Source: Ignavibacteriaceae bacterium (GTDB lineage Bacteria > Bacteroidota > Ignavibacteria > Ignavibacteriales > Ignavibacteriaceae). From it: DNA of 39,668 nt. The DNA is taken from NCBI GenBank assembly GCA_013359345.1, contig JABWCA010000004.1:1-39668 (forward strand), read 5' to 3'. Shown here in pieces: positions 8,690-17,248 of the stretch. The first letter of the stretch is position 1. The number at the start of each line of letters is the position of its first letter. Position numbers and translations under genes: made by a program. The notes beneath the pieces were generated by a model, which did not search any database, had not been told where the DNA came from, and saw nothing but the letters and a program-made list of their open reading frames with translations.

Positions 8690-10471
8690 ATGTTAAAAAA
8701 TCTAACTTTCTTTATTGTATTTGCTGCGGCACTCATTACTGATGTATATGCTCAGGTTCCGACAGATTCATGGGGCTTCGGCTTTGGTGTCGGGTACCCA
8801 AGATTCATCGGTTCAGAAGCCACTTCACGTGAGATTAATTACGGCGGATTTCTTTCCATCCAGAGAGATTTTTCCGAGCATGTTTCCCTGCGTCTTAAAC
8901 CGGCCTATTCAAGAATAGAAGGCAACACCCCTAAAGTCGGGGTGGACCTGATGCAGGTTGCTGCTGATATTCTCTTTAATTTCAATCCCAGGCTGAATAT
9001 ATCCCCATATATCGGACTCGGATTTTCTGCCACCTATCAGGATGTGAAAAACACAGTCAATCCTAACACCACTCTTGATTATCAGTCAAATATTTACCTC
9101 GGGGCATATTACAGAAATGCATTAGGTAAAGACTGGGGCTTAAAAGCAGAAGTTGGTATCCATACACTTGGTAATGACCAGCTTGATGGCATAACCGGTC
9201 CGCTTAGCGGTCTGCTGGGCGGAGGCAGAGACAGTTACCTCAATTTCGAATTCGGACTTATAAAGACATTCGGCAAAGGGCCGGAGTCAAAACTCTTTTC
9301 ATTGTATCCGGGGGTCACCGGCTCAGGCGACTCAAAGGAACCGGAAAAGAAAAGGGCTCACAGCCTTGTAACAGCCTATAAAACTTCCTGGCAGATGGGT
9401 ATTGGTGCATTATTGCCACGGTTCACCGGCACCGATATTGTAAGCCCTGAAGAAAGCTACGGCGGTTACATTCATTTCACCCGCTATTTTTCAGAGTATG
9501 TCGGTCTGAGAATTAAGCCATATTATGCATACTTTACACTGAAGAAAAAACCGGAGACAACCTTTATCGGCTCCAACCTTGATCTTATTTACAAGTTTGT
9601 GCCCTGCGAGCCTGTATCACCCTATGTGGGGCTTGGCGGCGGTTTTTATTATATGGATGTCAAAAACGGAACATCATTCAAAGATAAATCATGGATTGAT
9701 TACCAGTTTAACCTCACCATGGGTGCTCAATGGAACCTCTTCAGTGATAACTGGAGCATAGCAACAGAAGTTATGTACCACACTCTGGCAAATGACAATG
9801 CCGATGGTCTTATCGGACCGGTCGGCGGCATGTTCGGCGGCCCGCATGACGCTTATATTTCATTTAACATGGGTATCAATTTCTACCTCAAAAAGGGTGA
9901 GAAATCTGATGAATGCACCATTTATGATGGCCTGGCTGTAAAGTACATTGAAAAAGAAAAGCAACCCGATCAGCCGTCAGGCAAAGACACTGTTAAGATT
10001 GTTGACGGTAAAGTTTATGAGCCGATAGATTATTCAAAAATTGAAGAAATCGTCAAAAAATACAGACAGGATCCTGTAGATTACAAGAAGATTGAGCAGA
10101 TAGTAAAAGAGAACGCCGGCAAGGGTTCAGCAAACTGGGTTCTCATGAACATCAATTTTGACTTTGCTTCTGCAACAATAAGATCTGAATCATATCCCAT
10201 ACTGTATAATGCAGCTCAGATTCTCATTGATAACCCGAAAATGACAGTTGAAATTCAGGGACACACAGATAATGTGGGCGGCTCTGAATCTAATGTTGAT
10301 TTATCATTGAAACGCGCTGAAGCTGTCAGAAACTTCCTTATTTCAAAAGGTGTTGCCGGCACAAGGTTAACCGCCAAAGGTTATGGTGCCACATTACCGG
10401 TTGGCGATAACGCCACAGCCGAAGGAAGAGCAATGAACCGGAGAGTGGAATTTAAGGTGCTCTCAAAATAA
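8690..10471 (+). CDS. OmpA family protein with duplicated outer-membrane barrel
   Basis: About 593 residues from ATG 8690, chosen over the in-frame TTG at 8666 because it places a clean signal peptide (MLKNLTFFIVFAAALITDVY, then AQ) at the start. Two homologous halves follow. The first contains WGFGFGVGYPRFIGSEA, YGGFLSIQRDFSEHVSLRLK and ends near LGNDQLDGITGPLSGLLGGG. The second contains WQMGIGALLPRFTGTDI, YGGYIHFTRYFSEYVGLRIK and LANDNADGLIGPVGGMFGG. After a charged linker with two KIEEIV/KIEQIVK repeats comes a C-terminal OmpA peptidoglycan-binding domain (MNINFDFASATIR, IQGHTDNVGG, NRRVEFKV). It probably anchors the outer membrane to the cell wall. A strong terminator follows. The 214-base AT-rich stretch upstream to the tRNA should hold its promoter. 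Confidence 0.88.
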   Translation: MLKNLTFFIVFAAALITDVYAQVPTDSWGFGFGVGYPRFIGSEATSREINYGGFLSIQRDFSEHVSLRLKPAYSRIEGNTPKVGVDLMQVAADILFNFNPRLNISPYIGLGFSATYQDVKNTVNPNTTLDYQSNIYLGAYYRNALGKDWGLKAEVGIHTLGNDQLDGITGPLSGLLGGGRDSYLNFEFGLIKTFGKGPESKLFSLYPGVTGSGDSKEPEKKRAHSLVTAYKTSWQMGIGALLPRFTGTDIVSPEESYGGYIHFTRYFSEYVGLRIKPYYAYFTLKKKPETTFIGSNLDLIYKFVPCEPVSPYVGLGGGFYYMDVKNGTSFKDKSWIDYQFNLTMGAQWNLFSDNWSIATEVMYHTLANDNADGLIGPVGGMFGGPHDAYISFNMGINFYLKKGEKSDECTIYDGLAVKYIEKEKQPDQPSGKDTVKIVDGKVYEPIDYSKIEEIVKKYRQDPVDYKKIEQIVKENAGKGSANWVLMNINFDFASATIRSESYPILYNAAQILIDNPKMTVEIQGHTDNVGGSESNVDLSLKRAEAVRNFLISKGVAGTRLTAKGYGATLPVGDNATAEGRAMNRRVEFKVLSK

Positions 10472-10485
10472 TCTGTTTTATGAAA

Positions 10486-10518
10486 AGGTCGGCTCACACA
10501 GGGCCGACCTCTTTATTT
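10486..10518 (+). terminator. rho-independent terminator after the OmpA-family gene
   Basis: Perfect 8-base-pair stem AGGTCGGC / GCCGACCT around a 9-base loop, followed by CTTTATTTT. It lies 15 bases after the OmpA-family stop and separates that gene from the regulator gene downstream. Confidence 0.85.
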
Positions 10519-10608
10519 TAAACTGGAAAGTTTATATATTCATACTTTAATTAACTATTTTATAAAAAAATACCTGAAGTAAATGTAGAATAATCCTGAG
10601 GGGGATAA

Positions 10609-11775
10609 ATGAAGAGGGCGAGAAAACAAAATAAACGACATACATTTCAGATTCACTCCGGCCGGCATCCAATTCTAAATAACTCAGAACGTCACTATAA
10701 CTGCGTTCTGTTCAGTACTTTTATTATATCAGCAGCCGCATCTGTCTGGCTTGCTGCACTGTCACTCAGTACTATCTTCCGGAAAGAGCTTTTGCCTCCG
10801 AACCGGAACGGCATTTTTTCTGCGCAGAGCTTTTTCTCCAATGAACTGCAGTCGAGAGAATATTTTTTCATTATCCTGATTGTAGTGCTTGCATTTCTTG
10901 CGGGGTACCTGTACAGGAAAAATAACGGAAACGGGAAACCGGTTAAGGGGAAAGGAACGGCAGAAAACTCTCCGCATTCCACCATGAATCCGCAAAGCGC
11001 TGAAGAGTTACAGATTCCGCATACGGGTATTCATATCCTGTTTTTTGAAAATCTGAGGATAATCTCAGGTACAGGAGAAGATATTGCCGCAAAACTGACT
11101 CCTAAACTGAAACAGCTTTTTATTCTCCTGACAATAAGCAGTATTGATTTTAAGACCAGATTCAAGGGAATAACCACAGAAAAACTTAACACAACCCTGT
11201 GGCCTGACCACCCCAGAGAAAATGTTAAAAACAACCGTAACGTATCCATAAATCATCTCCGCTCTCTGCTTGATGAGATCGGCGGCATTGAAATTGTATA
11301 TAATAAAAATCTCTGGTATGTGAGTTTTGATGATTCTGTCAGGTTTGATCTGATGGATTATTTCAAACTGAAAGAAAGCTTTATGAAATCAGATGATCCC
11401 AGAAAAGATATGAAGAATCTTCTTAATCTGATCGGTAAAGGCAAGCTTCTTGATGACTGTAATTTTGACTGGCTTGATAATTATAAAATAAAGATACATG
11501 AAGACATTGTGTCATTTCTGCTTAAGGCAGTTCAGATGGTCAATAACAAAATGGATGATGATGAACTGCTCTCAGCGGCTCAGGTTATTCTGAAATATGA
11601 CACACTTAATGAATTTGCAATGCAGCTTAAAATCAGGCAGCTCCTGAAGCTTGGTAAAACAAAAGCTGCCCGTGATTATTTTATCACCTACACAAATGAG
11701 TATAAAGATATACTCGGTCAGAATTACAAACAGTCATTTGAAAAAATCAAAAATAACGGCTTGTTTGATAATTAA
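10609..11775 (+). CDS. membrane-tethered SARP/BTAD-like transcriptional regulator
   Basis: 388 residues with an unusual layout. A basic N-terminus is followed by a membrane helix at about 33-55 (VLFSTFIISAAASVWLAALS), a short extracytoplasmic loop of about 30 residues, and a second helix at about 85-103 (YFFIILIVVLAFLAGYLY). Residues about 145-250 look like a winged-helix DNA-binding domain (LTPKLKQLFILLT, LWPDHPRENVKNNRNVSIN, LRSLLDEIGG). The remainder resembles a bacterial transcriptional activator (BTAD, TPR-like) domain: KLLDDCNFDWLDNYKIKIHE, then AQVILKYDTLNEFAMQLKIR. Both ends lie in the cytoplasm, so it may sense envelope state and act on DNA from the membrane. A GAGGGGG ribosome site precedes the ATG. 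Its stop overlaps the stop of the convergent next gene. The DNA-binding call is by pattern only. Confidence 0.72.
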   Translation: MKRARKQNKRHTFQIHSGRHPILNNSERHYNCVLFSTFIISAAASVWLAALSLSTIFRKELLPPNRNGIFSAQSFFSNELQSREYFFIILIVVLAFLAGYLYRKNNGNGKPVKGKGTAENSPHSTMNPQSAEELQIPHTGIHILFFENLRIISGTGEDIAAKLTPKLKQLFILLTISSIDFKTRFKGITTEKLNTTLWPDHPRENVKNNRNVSINHLRSLLDEIGGIEIVYNKNLWYVSFDDSVRFDLMDYFKLKESFMKSDDPRKDMKNLLNLIGKGKLLDDCNFDWLDNYKIKIHEDIVSFLLKAVQMVNNKMDDDELLSAAQVILKYDTLNEFAMQLKIRQLLKLGKTKAARDYFITYTNEYKDILGQNYKQSFEKIKNNGLFDN

Positions 11776-13397
11776 CTGAAAAACAGAAGCCTTACAATAA
11801 ATGTTGCTCCTAAAATTCCGGCAATATCAGCTAAAAGTCCTGCCGGCAGAGCATGCCTTGTGTTTTTAATGCCCACCGATCCAAAATAAACCGCAAGAAC
11901 ATAAAATGTTGTCTCGGTGCTCCCGAAAAATGTTGATACAAGAATGCCTATAAATGAATCAGGCCCGTGTATGGCAATTATCTCTGCCATTATGCCAAGT
12001 GATCCGCTTCCTGAGAGAGGTCGCATCAGAGCCATTGGGAGGGCTTCTGCGGGCATCCCGATCAGATTTGTTGCAGGAGTCAGGATTGCTATAAGCCAGT
12101 CCATTGCGCCGCCTGCCCTGAAAACACCGATTGCCATTAGCATGGCCACAAGATAGGGAATGATTCTGATGGCAATATTGAATCCCTCTTTTGCTCCTTC
12201 AACAAAAGATTCATAAACTTTAACTTTTTTAATGAGTCCGGCTGTGATAAAAATTGCCATGATCAGGGGAATGGCAATCACAGAGAAAAACTGGACAAAA
12301 TTCTTGAAGTTCTCAGCCGTCAGAAAAGATGAGTTTTTCAGGATGCCGCTGAAAAACACTGCAGAAATAACAGCCAGAGCTGAAGCAACAAAAAGCATCA
12401 CCTTAAGAATAGTTTTTTTCTTTTCCTTAATAACAGAAGGGATATCCCTTAGTTTCATGGGGAAATTTTCAAGTATCTTGACAGAAATGATGGCTGTCAC
12501 GGTTGCGCAGAATGAACCAAAAAGGGAAGTCCCGATAATGATTGCCGGCTCAGAACTTCCTGCTGATGCTCTTATTGCAATGGCTGTTGCCGGTATAAGG
12601 GTCATTCCCGCTGTATTGATAGCCAGAAAGGTGCACATTGCGTTTGTTGCGGTACCTTTATTCTCATTAAGCTTATCAAGTTCTTCCATAGCCTTCAGGC
12701 CGAATGGGGTGGCGGCATTTGAGAGCCCCAGGAAATTTGCCGAGACATTCATAATGATTGCCCCCACGGCGGGATGATCAGTGGGCACATCAGGAAAGAG
12801 TCTTCTGATTACAGGCCGCAGAACTTTTGCAATAAAATTGATAACTCCCGCCTGATCTGCAATTTTCATGACGCCCAGCCATAAAGCCATAATGCCAATG
12901 AGGCCCAGTGCAATATTTACCGCTGTTTCTGAATAGGAAATTATTGCGCCGGTAATTTCTTTCACTTTACGGAAGGTGACTTCTTCAAAGAGCACCGAGG
13001 CATGTGAGTCTGCAGTGTCAGCCGGATTTGCCGGAAAGAGCCGGGCCTGAAAATCATCGGCTTTTCCGTTACTGGCGGCAATAATTTTTAATATTTCCGG
13101 TGCGTCAGCAGGCAGCTTCATGTTTACAATCAGCGTGTCAGAGTTGCCTTTTCTGGTAGCTTTGCCTGCCAGAATTAAATCCTTATCAGTATCCGCCCCG
13201 AAAAAATGGTTAAAATCCTGTGATTTTATCCGGATACTCAGATCCTGTTTTTCCTTTGAATAATCAAGACCTTCAGGCCGTTCAATTTTCAAAGCCACAT
13301 TGTTTTTAAATCTGTTTGTGGCAGAGTCAGATATATCAGTTGTTACAGCGGCAGCAAGACCCAGAAAGATCAGAGCCATCCAGATATAATTAAGCAT
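11772..13397 (-). CDS. nucleoside-recognition (Gate) domain membrane protein, SpmA/SpmB fusion type
   Basis: 541 residues, multi-pass inner-membrane protein. It starts with a short hydrophobic segment (MLNYIWMALIFLGLAAAVTT), followed by a soluble insert of about 130 residues. Two Gate modules follow. The first (about 170-300) contains NVSANFLGLSNAATPFGLKA and the SpmA-like CTFLAINTAGMTLIPATAIA; the second (about 365-541) contains SGSGSLGIMAEIIAIHGPDS and the SpmB-like FFGSTETTFYVLAVYFGSVG. In Bacillus, SpmA and SpmB are separate proteins needed for spore-core dehydration. This lineage does not sporulate, so the role is unknown and may be transport. Convergent with the regulator gene; the stops share TTAA. 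56 bases separate it from the upstream helicase gene. Confidence 0.85.
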   Translation of the reverse strand: MLNYIWMALIFLGLAAAVTTDISDSATNRFKNNVALKIERPEGLDYSKEKQDLSIRIKSQDFNHFFGADTDKDLILAGKATRKGNSDTLIVNMKLPADAPEILKIIAASNGKADDFQARLFPANPADTADSHASVLFEEVTFRKVKEITGAIISYSETAVNIALGLIGIMALWLGVMKIADQAGVINFIAKVLRPVIRRLFPDVPTDHPAVGAIIMNVSANFLGLSNAATPFGLKAMEELDKLNENKGTATNAMCTFLAINTAGMTLIPATAIAIRASAGSSEPAIIIGTSLFGSFCATVTAIISVKILENFPMKLRDIPSVIKEKKKTILKVMLFVASALAVISAVFFSGILKNSSFLTAENFKNFVQFFSVIAIPLIMAIFITAGLIKKVKVYESFVEGAKEGFNIAIRIIPYLVAMLMAIGVFRAGGAMDWLIAILTPATNLIGMPAEALPMALMRPLSGSGSLGIMAEIIAIHGPDSFIGILVSTFFGSTETTFYVLAVYFGSVGIKNTRHALPAGLLADIAGILGATFIVRLLFFS

Positions 13398-13453
13398 AGC
13401 AACTCATCAATAATTGTAGTAAAAAGTTATATCAATCTAAAGTTTTTGGGGTA

Positions 13454-16400
13454 TCAATCAAAATTTTTGCAATAACAATTGATACACATTCCTCTTCTTT
13501 CAGGGAACTCTCTTTGTCTGATCATTTTTACCATCTTGATCACTTCTGCCTCTGTTTCCCGGATATCTTTTCTTGTAAGGGTAACCGGTTCATGTTTTCC
13601 CGCTTCGTTGATAAAGACAAGATTCAGCACGAATTTTTCGATCTCAGGATTCAGTCTGCTTACAAGAAGCGCATAAAATTCAAGCTGCTTCCCGTAATAT
13701 CTTTTTTTGTATTCTATGGAATCCCTGTTTACCCTGTCGGTTTTGTAATCATAAATGATGGCAGTATTGCCGCTTATATGAAGCAGATCGATAATTCCGT
13801 GTATGTAGAAATCTTCAACGCGTGCATAGATCTCAAATTCCCTTTTCGGATCAGGTGAATTTACTATCTCACGATAAATATCCGATTCCATAAATTTCAG
13901 AAGAGACCCCGCAAGCTGCTCAATATAAGGTTCATCATCCGCTTCCCATACAAGTCCTGCTTCAGCAAGCTTTTGTCTGATATCATCCCGGTGAGCACCA
14001 ATCTCTCCGGCTCTTTCCAGCAGTTTGTGTATTGCAGTTCCTCTTGCTTTAGGGTCAATACCGGGCCGGTCAGAGTCTCCAGTGAACAGGGTTTCATTCA
14101 TCAGGTCCTCAAGTCTCCAGCTGTTCAGAATGTACTTAAGATAATAACTCCCCGGGCAGTTCATAAATGTTGAAAACTGAGAGGCAGAAATAATTTCTGA
14201 TGCCGATTCAGAGCTGATATTGCGTGTAAAAATTCTCAGATTTTTAGCAGAGTCTGCACTCAGAGTTTTTCTTTGAAGATTGGTTTCATTGATTGCCGTG
14301 ATTGACCTCAATGAGAAAACTGTTTCTGAATCCCTTTCCAGATCAGTGTTAATTCCGGTGTCAAGCACTTGTATCCGGTCACTCAGCTTCAGAAGCTTCT
14401 GCCCGGTTTTCTCATCATCTTCAATAATTTCGATTTTATCTGAGTTAATGAAGCCTTCTGTTACCGGTTTAAAGAATTTGTAAAACCCGACTGAGCTTTT
14501 CCCCTTTGTAAAGGAAAGAAAAAGTCTGTTTTTTGCTCTGGTGAGTGCAACATAAAAAAGTCTCTTCTTTTCGGCCTCATCACGTCCTGTTGAGACTGAA
14601 TTATACAAAGAGTGTATCAGATTCTGTTTCTTTTCACTTTTTTTACCCAGAATTTTGTCTGACCCGGGGAGATATGAAACAATGCCGAAATCGGGAGAAA
14701 CAACTACATCTCTTTTCCTGGCCCCTCCGCTGTCTCCCTGGGCGTTAATTCCCGTTAGAAAGACAGTGTCAAACTGAAGCCCTTTAGACTGGTGAATATT
14801 CATAAGAGTAACAGCCTCACCGTCTGAGATGACACTCTCCTGTGATTCGCGTGCGCCATCTTTTATCTGTTCGCGCAGATTGTTTATGAAATCAAAGAGT
14901 CCTTTCCTTAACCCGCGGCCGGCAGAATGCTCTCTTGCAATATCGCAGATCTTTTCAAAGTTTGCATAATTCTGATTGCCATTGAGCCCATGACTCAGAG
15001 ATGCCAGATATGGAGTCTGCACAGCAGATTTTCTGATAAATTCTTCGAGTCCGGATGATGCCGCAAGATTAATAACCGAATCAAGTTCAAGTGAGAGTTC
15101 CCTGCAGAACTCATCTCCGTCTGCTTTCAGCTTTATTGAATCATAAACTGAAGGGGTTTCCCGGTCAAGAATTAAATTAACAATCTGATCATCAGAAACG
15201 GAAAGAAAAGGTGATCTCAGCAGGGCAGTCAGGGCGGTGTTGTTTCCCGGATCAAGAACAAATTCGCAAAGACTGAGCACATCAAGAACAACCTGGGTCT
15301 GGTAAAATCCTTTTCCCTTTATCATGCGGTAAGGGATGTTAAACTCATTCATCAGGAGGCCCAGTTCTTCAAGGAGATTATTTTTAATACACAGAACGGC
15401 TATCTGTGAGGGTGAGACTCTCTTATCCCCCATCTTATCTGAGGTAATCTCAAGGATCTTGCTGATTATGTATAAATGCTCGGTTTTTACAGATCTGTCT
15501 GAAGCAGAGTCTGATTCAGCATTTTCATCTTCTGAACCGGGATTTTCTTTCTTCTCAGGGAAATTATTCCCGTCATTTTTCTCACTGTTCTGCGGAGTCT
15601 CGATACATGCAATCTCTATTTCTGTGAAATCATCTTCCCTTGATACTGCAGTGATGGGCTGATATTCCGCTTCAAACTGAAGCGCAGATTTCCCGGGGTC
15701 ACTATTTGTTGTGAAAATCTCCCTGAAAATAAAATTAAGAAACAGAGCAAGCTTTTCAGTCATCCTGAAACTGTGAGGCAGGATAACCTCGTTAACAGGT
15801 ACGCCTGTCCGGTTAAGATTTGCAACCGTAGAATTAAATACACCCGGATTAGCCCCTTTAAACATATATATGCTCTGTTTAGGGTCGCCGACAAAATAAA
15901 GATTAGTCTTAAGCTGAGTGTTTATGCTTTCATTCACTATATCCCTGAATATTTCGAACTGAAGATCATCAGTATCCTGGTATTCATCAATCATTATGAA
16001 CTTATATGCTGATGCAAGGGATGAAACGACGGTTTTATCACTCAGAACTTTTTTTGTTTTTATAAGAACATCCGTAAAATCAACTATGCCCTCTGATTTT
16101 TTCCTGAGCTCAAGCTCATTGTGGATTTTTGAGAAAATCAGGAATACTTTCTGCAGACCTGATGCCAGTTCCACGAAACCCGTATCTTCAAAGTCGAATT
16201 CTTCTTTAAATGAAGCAGATATTTTATTAAAACCATCCTGAAATTCTTTATCAAAAAGTCCTTTCACTGCTTTAAGTTTCGGAAATTTTTTGGCTCCCAT
16301 ATTCTGAATTCCGGCAGAGATCAGGATATTCTGAAGATTTCTGATTTTCTCACCGAGTGCAATTAACTCATCATACTCTGAAGGCGAATTAAAAGAAGGG

Positions 16401-17167
16401 ATATCATAATTATCTGAATAACCGGGTTTCAATATATTTGAAAGTTCAGCCAGTCTCTGTATATATTCCTCAAGATCTGTTCCTTTATATTTCTTATAAA
16501 TCTCAAAGCTTTTCTTTTTATAGAAAGAGATTATTCCGGCCGGATCCACTCTGAGAAAAAGATCAGCAAAAGATTCAGAAGTTCCAGGTGAGTGAGGCTG
16601 AAGAAGATAATATCTGCTGTTGTAAAGCCCTTTCATCTCGGCGACAAATTTATCAAATGTGCCAAATGAAAGTAAAAGCTCACGGAAAACTCCGTATGCC
16701 TCCGGTTCATCTTTTTTAAGCCTTCTAAGAACCAGATCTATAGTATCGTCTGTGAGATCATTCAGTTCCTGTGTATCTGCAATCCTGAACTCATAATCAA
16801 GTCCCGCTTCAAAAGGAAACTCTCTCAAAATATCATTGCAGAAAGAGTGGATTGTTGAAATTCTGGCAGAAATAAGGCGGTGGCGGTTTTCAATCAGCCG
16901 TTTTACCTGGTTTATATGAAGACCGTTTTTTTCATGATTCTCAATGAGGCTGTTAATGATGGAAGTGATCCGGCTGAAAAGCTCACCGGCTGCTTTATCA
17001 GTGAATGTGATTGCCACAATATTCTTAAGATTAATATCATCCTTAAGAATAATATCAGCGAACCGGCTGGCAAGAACTGCCGTTTTACCTGCACCGGCAT
17101 TCGCAATTACAAACAGGTTGTTCTCGGTATTAAGTGCTTCTTTTTGCTGCTGAGTGAACTTTGACAT
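13454..17167 (-). CDS. UvrD/RecB-family helicase-nuclease, AddA-like, with a C-terminal cysteine cluster
   Basis: 1237 residues. Superfamily 1 helicase motifs occur in order: Q motif FTQQQKEAL, Walker A ANAGAGKT with K28, motif Ia AITFTDKAAGEL, Walker B MIDEYQDTDDLQ, motif V MNIHQSKGLQFDTVFL, motif VI RLFYVALTRAKNRLFLSF. The C-terminus holds a PD-(D/E)XK nuclease: H1047, D1127 (GIIDLL) and D1140-Y-K1142 (YDYKTDR). It should process double-strand breaks for RecA loading, as AddA/RecB do. Odd points: C1004 (NCPGSYY), C1228, C1231 and C1233 match the one-plus-three cysteine layout of iron-sulfur nucleases, normally seen in AddB or Cas4 rather than AddA, and no AddB gene is next to it. GGGGAG precedes the start. 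Divergent from the SDR gene. Confidence 0.88.
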   Translation of the reverse strand: MSKFTQQQKEALNTENNLFVIANAGAGKTAVLASRFADIILKDDINLKNIVAITFTDKAAGELFSRITSIINSLIENHEKNGLHINQVKRLIENRHRLISARISTIHSFCNDILREFPFEAGLDYEFRIADTQELNDLTDDTIDLVLRRLKKDEPEAYGVFRELLLSFGTFDKFVAEMKGLYNSRYYLLQPHSPGTSESFADLFLRVDPAGIISFYKKKSFEIYKKYKGTDLEEYIQRLAELSNILKPGYSDNYDIPSFNSPSEYDELIALGEKIRNLQNILISAGIQNMGAKKFPKLKAVKGLFDKEFQDGFNKISASFKEEFDFEDTGFVELASGLQKVFLIFSKIHNELELRKKSEGIVDFTDVLIKTKKVLSDKTVVSSLASAYKFIMIDEYQDTDDLQFEIFRDIVNESINTQLKTNLYFVGDPKQSIYMFKGANPGVFNSTVANLNRTGVPVNEVILPHSFRMTEKLALFLNFIFREIFTTNSDPGKSALQFEAEYQPITAVSREDDFTEIEIACIETPQNSEKNDGNNFPEKKENPGSEDENAESDSASDRSVKTEHLYIISKILEITSDKMGDKRVSPSQIAVLCIKNNLLEELGLLMNEFNIPYRMIKGKGFYQTQVVLDVLSLCEFVLDPGNNTALTALLRSPFLSVSDDQIVNLILDRETPSVYDSIKLKADGDEFCRELSLELDSVINLAASSGLEEFIRKSAVQTPYLASLSHGLNGNQNYANFEKICDIAREHSAGRGLRKGLFDFINNLREQIKDGARESQESVISDGEAVTLMNIHQSKGLQFDTVFLTGINAQGDSGGARKRDVVVSPDFGIVSYLPGSDKILGKKSEKKQNLIHSLYNSVSTGRDEAEKKRLFYVALTRAKNRLFLSFTKGKSSVGFYKFFKPVTEGFINSDKIEIIEDDEKTGQKLLKLSDRIQVLDTGINTDLERDSETVFSLRSITAINETNLQRKTLSADSAKNLRIFTRNISSESASEIISASQFSTFMNCPGSYYLKYILNSWRLEDLMNETLFTGDSDRPGIDPKARGTAIHKLLERAGEIGAHRDDIRQKLAEAGLVWEADDEPYIEQLAGSLLKFMESDIYREIVNSPDPKREFEIYARVEDFYIHGIIDLLHISGNTAIIYDYKTDRVNRDSIEYKKRYYGKQLEFYALLVSRLNPEIEKFVLNLVFINEAGKHEPVTLTRKDIRETEAEVIKMVKMIRQREFPERRGMCINCYCKNFD

Positions 17168-17248
17168 AAATCTCCCCGGGTTACTTCAAATATTTTTACA
17201 GGAACTACACTAAATTACTGACTGTTCATGTAAATAAAAAGGTCTGTT

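Noticed and set aside
12232-12777. 181-codon plus-strand reading frame within the Gate-protein gene
   Set aside because: Antisense mirror of a membrane-protein gene with hydrophobic low-complexity codons; the minus-strand gene has clear family motifs and covers it fully.
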